DNA of 64,000 nt, taken from positions 24,921 to 88,920 of the forward strand of contig NZ_JACJSM010000025.1 in the NCBI RefSeq assembly GCF_014698145.1, given 5' to 3'. Every line of letters starts with the position of its first letter. Position 1 is the first letter of the stretch. The position numbers and the translations under genes are program-made. The notes beneath the pieces were generated by a model, which was not told where the DNA came from, did no database searches, and saw only the letters and a list, made by a program, of their open reading frames with translations. This document shows, piece by piece, positions 17,020-25,978 of the stretch. This DNA is from Oscillatoria sp. FACHB-1406 (GTDB lineage Bacteria > Cyanobacteriota > Cyanobacteriia > Cyanobacteriales > Spirulinaceae).

Positions 17020-17328
17020 CTACTGCATCAGCGAGGGAAAAATCCGGCTAGCGCACGGAATTCTGGTATTTGAAGTTTCGTTTTTTTCCGCAGGGGTATT
17101 GCTTTCAACAGTGGGTAAGCTGGCTGTTTCCGAACGATTTGCCACTTCCACTTCCCTCGAGGCGAAGGCAGTCGCTTCTTCTAAGGCTGAGGTCGAATGT
17201 ACGGCATCCAGATTCTGTTCCGGCGTTGCTGAAGCTTCGGGTATAGCTTGTGCTTGACTCGTACCAAAAACAAAAATACTACTACTAACGAGGGAAAAGC
17301 ATAATACGGAAAAAGCAGATTTAAACAT
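17020..17328 (-). CDS. Exported hypothetical protein
   Basis: From the ATG at 17328 the protein has 102 residues, with GGGAG about ten bases upstream. It starts with a signal peptide (MFKSAFSVLCFSLVSSS ... SQAQA). The mature part is short, low in hydrophobics and rich in Glu, Ser, Thr and Ala, probably disordered, with a single cysteine near the C-terminus. I do not recognise a family. It stands alone between the heptamer arrays and the tRNA-Leu gene. Confidence 0.5.
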   Translation of the reverse strand: MFKSAFSVLCFSLVSSSIFVFGTSQAQAIPEASATPEQNLDAVHSTSALEEATAFASREVEVANRSETASLPTVESNTPAEKNETSNTRIPCASRIFPSLMQ

Positions 17329-17738
17329 CAAAAAAACTCCCTAGCTCAACTTTTGATGTAACTAAGTTAACTTCTCTTCTCCTTACTTTCCAATAGGAAT
17401 CCTACTGAATTCCTGAATCTTTACTCTATCTTCAAATACACTTACGCATCGGCAATTTCCACGGGATGAGGTAAAGCGCGAGCTTCATGAAAAATCTAAA
17501 TTTTGGTTATTGACGTGAAAATTTGGCTGCATTGAAGAGACTAGCAGGGTCAGACAATCGGAGGGGGGGGCTGCCCTGACTGCCAAAAAATTAGGGGTAA
17601 CTGCGATCGGAACCTTGGTCAGTGGTAGCGGAAAACAGCGAAGGCTCGGTAGAAACGCTTTCTCACCTTCCCAAACATCGCCTAGATCGAAAATTCGCAC
17701 CGAGCCATACGACTCGATGCGAATAGATTGTTAGTGCA
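17329..17738. other. Gap without a recognisable gene
   Basis: About 410 bases separate the exported protein's start from the tRNA 3' end. A 71-codon frame at 17485-17700 on the minus strand has no ribosome-binding site and no recognisable sequence. The part next to 17329 should hold the promoter of the minus-strand gene. I see no clear hexamers. Confidence 0.4.
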
Positions 17739-17820
17739 TGGGCAAGGAGAGACTCGAACTCTCATGACCGGGGCCGCCGCATTTTGAGTGCGGTGCGTCT
17801 ACCAATTCCGCCACTTGCCC
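17739..17820 (-). tRNA. tRNA-Leu (CAA)
   Basis: The minus strand folds into a complete class II tRNA of 82 nt without an encoded CCA. The acceptor stem is GGGCAAG / CTTGCCC with discriminator A. The anticodon stem CCGCA / TGCGG holds the loop CTCAAAA (anticodon CAA). There is a long variable arm GGCC..GGTC and a T-arm GAGAG-TTCGAGT-CTCTC. Its 5' part overlaps the last 22 bases of the M48 peptidase gene on the same strand. Confidence 0.93.
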
Positions 17821-18671
17821 TTGGACGCACTTTTACCATTATAACCCATTTTTGCCAGATCGATCGCATTTTGATATTCCGGAGAACCGGCCCAGCGATC
17901 GATCTCGCGGGCGCGCAGAACGGGAACGGGATGGGTCAGTTGGGCGGTTTGAGCGGTTTTGAGCATTTCTCCGAGTTGAGTCGTGCCGATCGCGTCATAA
18001 TCGCGCGCTTGGGCGATAAACGCATCGAGATTGAGTTGGGGGGCCAAAGTCGGCGAACCGCCAGCCAGCTTCATTAGCACGGACATCACGACTTTTGGAT
18101 CTTGTAGGGTTAAAAGGGCAGCGCGATCGCAACTAAACTCCGCACACCGCAACCATTCCAGCATCCGAGCTTGTAACGATTGGGCGATAACCGTCCCCCA
18201 CATCGGTAACAAATTCGCGCCCAAAACAATCAAATTCGCCATCGTTAAATAAACGCCGTGTTCGCACTTCAAATGTCCCAACTCGTGCGCCATCACCGCT
18301 TGAATTTCTTCGGGCGTTAGCATTTCAATCAGCGAAGTATGCAGCACCATAAAAGGCTGCCGTCCTCGCATAGCAAAAGTATAGGCATTAGGAACGGGAT
18401 TTTGCTGCACGTAAAGTTGCGGCGCTTCGATATCGAGAATTTTTGCCGCTTCGAGCAGAAGGGCGTGTAAGTGGGGCAGTTGATTTTCGCCCACCCGAAC
18501 GCTAGAAGCAATATTATTGAGGTAAAAAAATTGTTCGGCTACCGGCCCGAGTAAGGTGCGAATTGCCACATCCAATCCCGGTAATTGTTTGAGGGCTTGA
18601 GTGGCGGTTAAATCCAAGGGGTGGCGAAATTGGTCGGCTTTTAGACCGATAAGCGTTGTTTTTGAATACAT
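17799..18671 (-). CDS. M48 family zinc metallopeptidase
   Basis: The protein has 290 residues. The zinc-binding HEXXH motif is HELGH in VMAHELGHLKCEHG, and the third ligand region is CAEFSCDRAAL. A hydrophobic stretch after the motif (LIVLGANLLPMWGTVIAQ) may be a membrane segment. Family members degrade misfolded or membrane proteins. The reading frame runs into the tRNA-Leu gene: its stop TAG is formed by bases of the tRNA D-arm. The last residues (about SKGKWRNW) are therefore tRNA-encoded and probably not ancestral. The two could share a transcript from which the tRNA is cut. Confidence 0.85.
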   Translation of the reverse strand: MYSKTTLIGLKADQFRHPLDLTATQALKQLPGLDVAIRTLLGPVAEQFFYLNNIASSVRVGENQLPHLHALLLEAAKILDIEAPQLYVQQNPVPNAYTFAMRGRQPFMVLHTSLIEMLTPEEIQAVMAHELGHLKCEHGVYLTMANLIVLGANLLPMWGTVIAQSLQARMLEWLRCAEFSCDRAALLTLQDPKVVMSVLMKLAGGSPTLAPQLNLDAFIAQARDYDAIGTTQLGEMLKTAQTAQLTHPVPVLRAREIDRWAGSPEYQNAIDLAKMGYNGKSASKGKWRNW

Positions 18672-18769
18672 GATTTTTTCAATTATCCAATTAACAGCGA
18701 ACAGTTATTCAGTGAAGGATTATCAGTTAACAGTAAAGCGTTAATTCAGTACAGTTAACTGATAACTGT

Positions 18770-19189
18770 TTACTGTTCCAGCCACGTTTTAACGCGCTGG
18801 AGGCTTTTCCAGTCGGGTTTGCGCGTTAAGCCATCTTCAATATTTTCCTGAATATCGCGCCGAAGATCGGCATCGAGAGCCATAATTTGCTGAACTAAAT
18901 CGATGTGTTCGCGCACGCCTTTTTTATCAGTTTCCAGCATAGCGAGGGCAAGATTAATTCGGGCTTGTGGCGCTCGATTGTCGCATTTAACCGCTTTTTG
19001 CGCGGCTTTCAGAGCAGCTTGAGGCTTATCAACTAGGAGGTATAACCAAGATAAACTCGTCCAAGCCGCAGCGTTTTTGGGGGCGCGATCGCTGATTTCT
19101 TTAAAAGTCGAAATTAGCGTTTCGGGTTCTTCTCCGGCTCTATATCGCTCAAATCCTTTATCAAAAAGCGTTTCAACAGTTTCGGTCAT
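18770..19189 (-). CDS. TPR-repeat protein
   Basis: From the ATG at 19189 the protein has 139 residues; a TTG two codons earlier is possible. Two to three tetratricopeptide units are visible (AAAWTSLSWLYLLVDKPQAA and NLALAMLETDKKG), indicating a protein-protein interaction role. It follows the IscA/SufA-like gene on the same strand after 141 bases. Such a pairing occurs in other cyanobacteria, so it may serve Fe-S assembly, but that is inference. The stop codon lies in a CAGTAAACAG stretch that belongs to a TAACTGATAACTG-type repeat filling 18679-18775. Confidence 0.75.
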   Translation of the reverse strand: MTETVETLFDKGFERYRAGEEPETLISTFKEISDRAPKNAAAWTSLSWLYLLVDKPQAALKAAQKAVKCDNRAPQARINLALAMLETDKKGVREHIDLVQQIMALDADLRRDIQENIEDGLTRKPDWKSLQRVKTWLEQ

Positions 19190-19330
19190 TCTCAATGAAT
19201 CGTGAATAGTGAATAGCGAGCAGTTGTATAATCTTCATCGCCCCCTCGCCCTCTCGCCCGGTACGCTGCCTGTCCGGAGCGAAGTCGAAGGGAGCGAAGT
19301 CGGAAGCGCTCTCCTCCCTCCCTTTAGGGC

Positions 19331-19684
19331 TTAAACGCCGAAAGACTTACCGCAACCGCAGGTTTGATTGGCATTGGGGTTAGTGAACTGGAACCCGCCG
19401 CCGATCATGGCGTTGCTATAGTCTAGGACTAAACCGTATAAGTAGAGCATACTTTTCGGATCGCACACAATTTTGAAACCTTCGTAGTCAAAGACGCGAT
19501 CGTCTTCGCGGGTTCTGCTAGGGTCTTCAAAGTCCATCATATAGGACATCCCGGAACAGCCGCCGCTGCGAACGCCGACACGCAGATACAAGTCTTTTCC
19601 TTGCTGTTGACGCAGCATTTGGATATGCTTGAGTGCTGTCTCGGTTAGGAGGATTCCTTGTTGGGGTTGAGTGGCTTGTGTCAT
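19331..19684 (-). CDS. IscA/SufA-type iron-sulfur assembly protein (HesB family)
   Basis: The protein has 117 residues, the full length of an A-type carrier. It contains the three conserved cysteines: one in [10 protein letters not shown] and the CGC pair in [10 protein letters not shown] near the C-terminus. A-type proteins bind iron or Fe-S clusters and pass them to apoproteins. It is probably the first gene of a small operon with the TPR gene. The exact paralogue (SufA, IscA or a cyanobacterial-type copy) cannot be decided from sequence alone. Confidence 0.92.
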   Translation of the reverse strand: MTQATQPQQGILLTETALKHIQMLRQQQGKDLYLRVGVRSGGCSGMSYMMDFEDPSRTREDDRVFDYEGFKIVCDPKSMLYLYGLVLDYSNAMIGGGFQFTNPNANQTCGCGKSFGV

Positions 19685-19994
19685 AGATGTAGGTCAATCC
19701 TAAATTTTATGGATGGGGTTTTAACAATATGTTGCTACCGCGACCGCTGAGGTCAAGTTTACCGTTAAATGTTTGCTATTACTAAAGAGGAGAGTTCGCG
19801 CTCCGGCTGCCCTCTACTGTTGTCTATCATAACGATTTCTGTTGAAAGGGTCGCGCTAGGAAGGCGAGGCGATTTTAGGGACGGCAGTGCTTTTGCCTCG
19901 AGGTTCGAGGCGTAGTGAAACGAGAGCTTGGGTTTGTCGAGCTAAGCCGAGGTCTTTGGGTATCTTTCCGAATCTGCAATTGGGTTAATTTTTC
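19685..19994. other. Gap between divergent genes, no gene seen
   Basis: This 310-bp gap lies between divergently transcribed genes and should hold both promoters. No tRNA-like fold or tandem repeat stands out. Confidence 0.4.
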
Positions 19995-21683
19995 ATGAAT
20001 AGTCTTCATCCATCTACGCTGCGTCGTCTCAAAAAGATTTCTCAAATTCCGAGCGTTTGGGAAGGCGATCGCCGTCCTTTAGGCGGTATGGCGCGGGAAC
20101 TCGATCCCGATGCTGCTGATGAAAACGGGGATTGTATTATTTGGGTGGACGGTTCTGAGGGACTGGTACGCGCGATGGATGTGGTGTCGTTGGAGATGGG
20201 GCCCGAGGCGGTGGTTCGCACGCTACTGCGCGCGATCGAAAATCCTCACAGTCCCGCTCGTCCGGCTCGCCCGCAAAAGATTGTGGTGCGCGATCGCGAA
20301 ATTCATTTTTTTCTGCGCGGAACCCTGCAAGATCTCGATATCGATATCGATTACGTTCCTGAATTGCCGCTGATCGATGAATTGTTTCGCGGCTTCGAGC
20401 AAATGGGAAACGATCGCCCGCCCCATCTCCCACCCAAGTTCGCCAAGTCTTTACAACAAGCGGCGAGCGAGCTTTGGAAGCTCGCGCCGTGGGAGTTTTT
20501 GGGCGACCATCAAATTATCTCGATTTGCCTCAATCGCTGGGATATCGAGAATCTTTATGTTTCGGTGATGGGGATGTTGGGGCAAGAGTATGGCGTACTG
20601 TTGTATCGTTCTTTAGAATCTCTCGAACGTTTCCGCGCTGCTGCGATCGCCGAACGTTCCCCCGAACGTTTAGAAAAAGCCTTCTTATCACAAGATTGTT
20701 GGTTTGTCAACTACTCGACCGATGCCGATGACTTTGACGAGAGCGAGGACGATCTCGCCGATTGGCCCTTAGAAGAAATTTACCCAATTTTCGGCAGCGT
20801 CCATCCTTACGAAGGAATGAGACCTTTTTTAGACGAAGAAGAGGCGATCGCAGTTTACGCAGCCGTTAAAGCGCTGACGAGCTTCATCCAAGCCAAACGC
20901 AAACTTTTAGCTCGCGAACCGGGTGAAACTCTCCCCACCGCCAGCAAGCGCTGTCGCATCGCACTTCCCCCCGAATGCGAAAACCCGCAGACGCTCTCGA
21001 TTGAAGTTTCCACCCTGCCGGAATTATCCGCCCAATTCCTCGAAGCGATGGAACTCGAGGAGCTTAATTTTGATGAAGAAGAAGATGATGATGATGATGA
21101 AGGTTCCTCCCTCGACGTTCCCATCCAAGATGACTTAATTCCCGCAGATGCTTTGGTTTCTCTAACGATTTTACCTTGGGAAAAAGTCGAACCCATACGC
21201 GCCGATCGCCAAAAATATTATCCATCCCCCTCCGCGAAAAGCAGTGGGGAAACCGTCGGAAAAGGGCTTCCCGTCGCGATCGTGCAAACTTCTCGTCCGA
21301 AAGTCAAAAAAATTGTCGCCGTACTCGCAGCGAACGACGGATTGAAAGGAATTTGCTTGAATCCCGGAGAAGATCCGTTTACCGATACGCTTTACGAACT
21401 CGGATTGCTGCAAGCAGAGAACGGCAATATTTACCTATTTAAAGAATTTTTAGCCGAGGAGCCAGACTATCTCAAAGCGCGTCAAGAATGGGAACAAGCA
21501 TTGCAAGTAACGAAAGGCTGTTGCGGTTTAATTTTAGCGATGGGCGCGAAAGGAACTTCGCGCGGCAATCCTCGCCCGAAGGATTTGCTAGCGCTTTTTG
21601 AAACGAAAGTGCTTTCTGCTGAAGAACTGGGAACGGGAGTTTTGCAGTTAATGCCGCAGTTTGGTTTTGAGTTGGATTGGTAA
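19995..21683 (+). CDS. Cyanobacterial conserved protein of unknown function (possibly DUF6930/DUF7309 type)
   Basis: The protein has 562 residues and is soluble and acidic. It has an aspartate/glutamate run at about residues 353-365 (EELNFDEEEDDDDDEGSS) separating two parts. The N-terminal part has the pattern IIWVDGSEG..RAMDVVS and WKLAPWEFL..HQIISI, and the C-terminal part has VAIVQTSRPKVKKIVAVL and LCLNPGEDPFTD-like text. I recall similar proteins in many cyanobacteria under DUF6930-type names but am not certain. No catalytic motif is visible. The acidic run resembles those in proteins that bind basic partners. The gene is divergent from the IscA-like gene. Confidence 0.6.
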   Translation: MNSLHPSTLRRLKKISQIPSVWEGDRRPLGGMARELDPDAADENGDCIIWVDGSEGLVRAMDVVSLEMGPEAVVRTLLRAIENPHSPARPARPQKIVVRDREIHFFLRGTLQDLDIDIDYVPELPLIDELFRGFEQMGNDRPPHLPPKFAKSLQQAASELWKLAPWEFLGDHQIISICLNRWDIENLYVSVMGMLGQEYGVLLYRSLESLERFRAAAIAERSPERLEKAFLSQDCWFVNYSTDADDFDESEDDLADWPLEEIYPIFGSVHPYEGMRPFLDEEEAIAVYAAVKALTSFIQAKRKLLAREPGETLPTASKRCRIALPPECENPQTLSIEVSTLPELSAQFLEAMELEELNFDEEEDDDDDEGSSLDVPIQDDLIPADALVSLTILPWEKVEPIRADRQKYYPSPSAKSSGETVGKGLPVAIVQTSRPKVKKIVAVLAANDGLKGICLNPGEDPFTDTLYELGLLQAENGNIYLFKEFLAEEPDYLKARQEWEQALQVTKGCCGLILAMGAKGTSRGNPRPKDLLALFETKVLSAEELGTGVLQLMPQFGFELDW

Positions 21684-21767
21684 GGAAGGACGTGCTGGCT
21701 CCTCAGCAATTTTTTGTTACGGTTGAAAGAACGCAATCTTCTATCGCTTTAGCTCGCTCGGGAATCT

Positions 21768-22691
21768 ATGCTACCTGTTATTTATAGCGATCGCTTCCTC
21801 GAACATCTCACCGGACGCTTGCACCCAGAACGTCCCGAACGCCTCACTGCCATTGTCGAAGCCATTAAAGCATCACCCCATCGCGATCGCGTCGATTGGC
21901 AACTCCCCACGCCCTTAGCAGAACGGGATGTAATGCCTTGGCTGGAGAAAATTCATCAGCCTCAATATATCGCCCTCGTTCGCGAAATTGCGGAAAACGG
22001 CGGTGGATACCTCGATGCGGATACGCCCGTTTCGCCTCAGAGTTACGATGTTGCCCTCCTCGCCGTCAGTGCTTGGCTCGATGGAGTCGATCGCGTCCTC
22101 GCCTCAAATAACCCCGCCTTCGTGCTGGCGCGTCCTCCCGGACACCATGCCGAACACCGATCCGGGATGGGATTTTGCCTGTTTTCCAACGCCGCGATCG
22201 CCGCCTTTTACGCCCTCGAACAGCCCGGAATTCGCCGCGTTGCTATCTTAGATTGGGACGTTCACCACGGCAACGGCACGCAATACATCACCGAAGACAG
22301 CGCCAAGATTGCCTACTGTTCCTTGCATCAATCTCCTTGCTATCCCGGAACTGGGCGCATTGAGGAGTGTGGGCGATACGACAACGTTCTCAATATCCCC
22401 ATGCGTCCCGGCAGTACGATTGGGGAATATTCATTGGCTTTTGAGGAAAAAGTCAAGCCTTTCTTAACAGAATTTAACCCCGACTTGTTAATTGTCAGCG
22501 CGGGCTACGATGCCAATCGCGCCGATCGACTGGCAGGAATCGACCTGGAACCGGAGGATTTCGGCACTTTCACCGAAGTCATCTTACAGCTAACGCGACG
22601 AATTGTGTTTGGTTTGGAGGGCGGTTACGATCTCGAGGCTTTGGGGCGATCGGTTGTTGCCACAATTGAGCCAATAATTCGTAATTCGTAA
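21768..22691 (+). CDS. Histone deacetylase-like (acetoin utilisation / class II HDAC) family hydrolase
   Basis: The protein has 307 residues. The deacetylase fold is complete: RPPGHHAEHRSGMGFCLFSN (catalytic His pair), DWDVHHGNGTQ (zinc ligands Asp and His) and SAGYDANRADRLAGI (third ligand Asp region). Bacterial members act on acetylated small molecules (polyamines) or lysine side chains; the substrate here cannot be told. The last five residues IIRNS and the stop codon come from the first units of a heptamer array, exactly as in pepP. It starts 84 bases after the DUF-type gene on the same strand. Confidence 0.92.
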   Translation: MLPVIYSDRFLEHLTGRLHPERPERLTAIVEAIKASPHRDRVDWQLPTPLAERDVMPWLEKIHQPQYIALVREIAENGGGYLDADTPVSPQSYDVALLAVSAWLDGVDRVLASNNPAFVLARPPGHHAEHRSGMGFCLFSNAAIAAFYALEQPGIRRVAILDWDVHHGNGTQYITEDSAKIAYCSLHQSPCYPGTGRIEECGRYDNVLNIPMRPGSTIGEYSLAFEEKVKPFLTEFNPDLLIVSAGYDANRADRLAGIDLEPEDFGTFTEVILQLTRRIVFGLEGGYDLEALGRSVVATIEPIIRNS

Positions 22692-22858
22692 TTCGTAATT
22701 CGTAATTCGTAATTCGTAATTCGTAATTCGTAGTTCGTAATTCGTAATTCGTAATTCGTAATTCGTAATTCGTAATTCGTAGTTCGTAATTCGTAATTCG
22801 TAATTCGTAATTCGTAATTCACCATTCATAATTCATAATTCATAATTCATAATTCATA
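22677..22858. repeat. Long heptamer array (20 ATTCGTA + 5 ATTCATA)
   Basis: Twenty tandem heptamers (two with AGTTCGT variants) occupy 22677-22816. They are followed by a short break and five ATTCATA units at 22824-22858. The first two units encode the deacetylase-like gene's C-terminus and stop. The array lies between convergent genes. Because the unit is 7 bp, the frame rotates, and the array is open in long frames on the minus strand, which explains spurious NYELRIT-type reading frames. Confidence 0.92.
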
Positions 22859-22944
22859 ATTTTAGGTCGCCGTTATTTGAAGGGTGGAAACTCGGATAGC
22901 TAACAAGTAGCGCTATAACCCACAGTAATTTATCGGAATTAATC

Positions 22945-22981
22945 CCGTAAAAATAATAAAATCCCCCGATGAAGGGGGATT
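22945..22981 (-). terminator. Rho-independent terminator of the transaldolase gene
   Basis: On the minus strand AATCCCCC-TTCAT-CGGGGGATT folds into a strong hairpin followed by TTATTATTTTT. It lies 27 bases after the transaldolase stop codon. Confidence 0.85.
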
Positions 22982-23007
22982 TCTTGTAGCGCCATAGATT
23001 TTAAGAA

Positions 23008-24183
23008 TTAAACGCTAGCTAAACGGAATGCCGAGCCTAAACCAGCGGCGATTTCTTCAGGGGAAATCTTACCATCGCCATTCAGATCGAGGGCATCAAA
23101 AACCGCATCCGATCCCATCCATTCTTCGCGAGTAATTGCGCCATCGCCATCGAGATCGTAAATTGCGAAGATATCGCAAGCGGGTTGTTGTGGAGTCTCT
23201 GTTGTTTCTATGGCGGAGAGTCGTTCGGTTAAGAGTTTCTCGAGCGCTTCTAGGGCTTTTGAGAATCCGAGAATCCCTTCTTCTAGCTTTTGGGAAGCCA
23301 TGCGATCTTCGGCGTGCATCTTCTCGAAAGTTTCCTTATCCATTGTCAGTTTTTCGAGATCTTCCTTCGCTGCTGTTTCGGGACAGAGTTTGCGAGGCAG
23401 TTCGTTTTCTGTCGATCGCAATTCATCGAGCAGTTTCGGCGAAATTGTCAGCAAATCGCAACCGGCTAACTCAGTAATTTCGCCAATATTGCGGAAGCTT
23501 GCGCCCATAACTTCCGTCTGGTAGCCAAATTTCTTGTAATAGTTGTAAATCTTCGTTACAGACTCTACGCCCGGATCTTCAGCCGGGGCATAATCGCGTC
23601 CGGTTTCCTGCTTGTACCAATCGAGAATGCGTCCGACAAAGGGAGAAATCAGGGTTACGCCCGCTTCCGCACAGGCGACTGCTTGGTGGAAGCCGAAAAG
23701 GAGCGTTAAATTGCAGTGAATACCTTCTTTTTCCAGGATTTCCGCCGCGCGAATTCCTTCCCAGGTCGAAGCAATTTTAATTAAGATGCGATCGCGCGAA
23801 ACGCCCGCTGCTTCATATTCCGAAATTAAGTAGCGTGCCTTAGCTAGCGTCGCTTCCGTATCGTAGGACAACCGCGCGTCTACTTCCGTCGAAACGCGCC
23901 CGGGAATAATTTCGAGAATTTTCCGCCCAAAGGCGACAGCTAAGCGATCGAAGGCTAAAGTAGCGACTTCAGACGCATCCGCCCCATCCCCTAAGTCCTT
24001 TCTCGCCTGCTTGAGGGTATCATCGACAATCGCTTGATACTGAGGCATTTCCGCCGCTGCGGTAATCAAAGACGGGTTCGTCGTCGCATCTCGCGGTGTA
24101 AACGTTTCGATCGCTTGGATATCTCCGGTATCTGCGACGACAATCGTCATTTCTCGCAGTTGTTCGAGCAAGTTCCCAGCCAT
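23008..24183 (-). CDS. tal: Transaldolase with C-terminal EF-hand pair
   Basis: From the ATG at 24183 (AGGAG six bases upstream) the protein has 391 residues. Residues 1-330 are a class I transaldolase: DATTNPSL near the start, the Schiff-base lysine in [23 protein letters not shown] and [11 protein letters not shown]. It transfers the dihydroxyacetone unit between sedoheptulose 7-phosphate and glyceraldehyde 3-phosphate in the cytoplasmic pentose phosphate pathway. The last 50 residues hold two EF-hand loops, [12 protein letters not shown] and [12 protein letters not shown], with all calcium ligands present. This fusion is seen in cyanobacteria; calcium control of the enzyme is a reasonable but unproven inference. 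Confidence 0.94.
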   Translation of the reverse strand: MAGNLLEQLREMTIVVADTGDIQAIETFTPRDATTNPSLITAAAEMPQYQAIVDDTLKQARKDLGDGADASEVATLAFDRLAVAFGRKILEIIPGRVSTEVDARLSYDTEATLAKARYLISEYEAAGVSRDRILIKIASTWEGIRAAEILEKEGIHCNLTLLFGFHQAVACAEAGVTLISPFVGRILDWYKQETGRDYAPAEDPGVESVTKIYNYYKKFGYQTEVMGASFRNIGEITELAGCDLLTISPKLLDELRSTENELPRKLCPETAAKEDLEKLTMDKETFEKMHAEDRMASQKLEEGILGFSKALEALEKLLTERLSAIETTETPQQPACDIFAIYDLDGDGAITREEWMGSDAVFDALDLNGDGKISPEEIAAGLGSAFRLASV

Positions 24184-24686
24184 GTTCAACTCCTAGGGTT
24201 TAAGTCTCCGGTCGAAGGGTATTAAATCTTCAACTGCCTCAATTGTATTGCGGATCTCGTGCTGACCGTTCCGGAGAGGATGCGCTGGTTTTAATGGCTA
24301 AAAGCTTTGTAGGGAGAGGGATTGAGCGGTTGCTTTTGGGGTGTTGCTTTCTAAAGAAAGACTAAAGAAAAGAGGAACAAAATGCCAGCGCAAACTAAAA
24401 GCGCGATCGCTCCGCCTCGATCGATTCTCCATCCTCCGCGATAAACTCAGTGTATAGATTTTTTCAAAGTATTACTCTATCTCTACCACAGCAATTACTC
24501 GTCTATCGAACTCAGGTTGAACAGGTTCTCTAGCGTCGAAGCGTCGTTCATCTAACCCAAGATAGATCGGAGTCTCGCTCGAAACTCTATCTTAAGACTT
24601 TAGCGATCGCGTCCTTCTCCGAGTTAATCTTCAAATTAATCAAGTTTTTATAAATTAGAAAAAATTCGCCATTCAGGAGAAAAGCG
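24184..24686. other. Gap of about 500 bp between divergent genes
   Basis: No gene that I can support. A 20-codon frame starting ATGCCAGCGCAAACTAAAAG has AAGAGGAA upstream but no further support. An imperfect inverted repeat AAGATAG...CTATCTT lies near 24551-24592. Promoters of transaldolase and the DM13-like gene must be here. Confidence 0.35.
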
Positions 24687-25022
24687 ATGCCCGGTCAAGA
24701 CCCGTCCAAAATCAAAATGGGAACGATTGAAGAAGAAGAAAAAGATATATCCATGCAAGGTAAGGTGATTTTGGGCATCGATCCTGATGGCGGTCGAGTG
24801 GTATTCTTCCGAGATATTGACATTGAAACCGAAGATACAAAACTCACTGCTTATCTGGCAACCGACGGTAATTTGAACAAAAGTCTCGAACTGGGCGAGC
24901 TTAAAGCAATGAACGGCAGTTTTAACCTTCCTGTCCCCGATGGAATCGATACTGCTCCCTATAATACCGTCATCATTCGCAATCCGAAAAGTAAGAAAAA
25001 AATGGCTGTTGTCGAGCTATAA
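24687..25022 (+). CDS. Small protein resembling a DM13 domain
   Basis: The protein has 111 residues and no signal peptide. The order GKVILGIDPDGGRVVFF - D.KLTAYLATDG - L..MNGSFNLPVPDGIDTAPY-NTVII resembles the DM13 fold (a beta-sandwich proposed to have redox roles), including the closing LP.GiD...YnTVvI pattern. The usual DM13 cysteine near the end is not present, so redox activity is doubtful. An AGGAG site precedes the ATG, and a clear terminator follows, so the gene is monocistronic. Confidence 0.45.
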   Translation: MPGQDPSKIKMGTIEEEEKDISMQGKVILGIDPDGGRVVFFRDIDIETEDTKLTAYLATDGNLNKSLELGELKAMNGSFNLPVPDGIDTAPYNTVIIRNPKSKKKMAVVEL

Positions 25023-25087
25023 GCTTACAATTTAATCATTACTCCGAATAGACAAACAGAGCCAATCTCCATCAGTTACAAAGAAAA

Positions 25088-25120
25088 TCAGACGGGCAAT
25101 TTGTTCGTCTGAGTTTTTTT
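25088..25120 (+). terminator. Rho-independent terminator
   Basis: TCAGACG (25088-25094) pairs with CGTCTGA (25106-25112), followed by GTTTTTTT. It is 66 bases after the stop of the DM13-like gene. Confidence 0.85.
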
Positions 25121-25207
25121 ATGGCAGGGTTAATATTAACGATGAGTACATCGGTATACCGCATCGTTTAAAATTAGGAAACAAAGCTTCTCGAGGTCGT
25201 ATTGCTT

Positions 25208-25873
25208 ATGACTGTTTCCCTCGATCGCGAAATTCTCTACCCCGACAGCGACGGACAACCGATGGCCGATAATACAAAACAATATCGCTGGATTGTCTTA
25301 ATTAAAGAAAATCTCGAACTTCTCCTCGCCGAAAATCCTGAAGTCTTTGTAGCAGGGGATTTGCTATGGTATGCAGTTGAAGGTTCCCCCAAAATCCGCA
25401 TCGCCCCCGATGTTATGATAATCTTCGGACGACCAAAAGGCGATCGCGGTTCTTACCAACAGTGGAAAGAAGACAACATCGCCCCGCAAGTTATCTTTGA
25501 GATTCTCTCTCCGGGGAATCGTTTCAAGGAGATGGTCAAAAAGTTCAATTTCTACAATCGCTATGGGGTAGAAGAATATTACATTTACGACCCCGATACG
25601 AACGAACTCGATGGATTGCTGCGCGAAGAAGGAGACTTAACCTTTGTTGAAGAAATGGACGGGTTTACCAGTCCGAGGTTGGGGATTCGTTTTGTTTTAA
25701 CTCCGGAAACGCTGTCAATTTATCGTCCCGACGGGCGAAAGTTTCTGACTACGCTCGAACTGGAAGAAAGGTTGCAACAAGCCACTCAGCGTGCAGAACA
25801 AGAAGCTCAACGGGCAGAACGATTAGCTGCTAAACTCCGAGCATTAGGAATCGACCCAGATAGTGAAAGTTAA
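25208..25873 (+). CDS. Uma2 family (DUF820) PD-(D/E)XK nuclease-fold protein
   Basis: From the ATG at 25208 the protein has 221 residues. It shows the Uma2 core: IAPDVMIIFG (Asp), QVIFEILSPGNR (Glu), then K..FYNRYGVEEYYIYDPD. A coiled tail of repeated QRAEQEAQRAERLAAKLRAL follows, as in many cyanobacterial copies. These proteins have the restriction-endonuclease fold and occur in dozens of copies in cyanobacteria; their biological role is not established. A second member lies at 57700-58260. Confidence 0.88.
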   Translation: MTVSLDREILYPDSDGQPMADNTKQYRWIVLIKENLELLLAENPEVFVAGDLLWYAVEGSPKIRIAPDVMIIFGRPKGDRGSYQQWKEDNIAPQVIFEILSPGNRFKEMVKKFNFYNRYGVEEYYIYDPDTNELDGLLREEGDLTFVEEMDGFTSPRLGIRFVLTPETLSIYRPDGRKFLTTLELEERLQQATQRAEQEAQRAERLAAKLRALGIDPDSES

Positions 25874-25926
25874 ATCGCCTACCTTGGGTTCCAACCCAAG
25901 TTAGAGCGTAAACTCACTTTCAAAAG

Positions 25927-25967
25927 ATAGGGGCAGCTACATTGCGGCTGCCCCTACAATACCGTTA
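25927..25967. repeat. GTAGGGGC-type palindrome near the ndhF 3' end
   Basis: GATAGGGGCAGCTACATTG...CGGCTGCCCCTAC forms an imperfect palindrome of the class seen at 1198, 3481 and 40190. It lies between convergent Uma2 and ndhF. Confidence 0.5.
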
Positions 25968-25978
25968 GGATTTTAACG

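Noticed and set aside
17485..17700. 71-codon frame between the exported protein and tRNA-Leu
   Set aside because: No ribosome-binding site and no recognisable pattern.
22590..22829. Minus-strand frames of 66-79 codons made of NYELRIT units
   Set aside because: They are produced by the 7-bp heptamer array at 22677-22858; 7-bp units stay open in all frames but encode no conserved protein.
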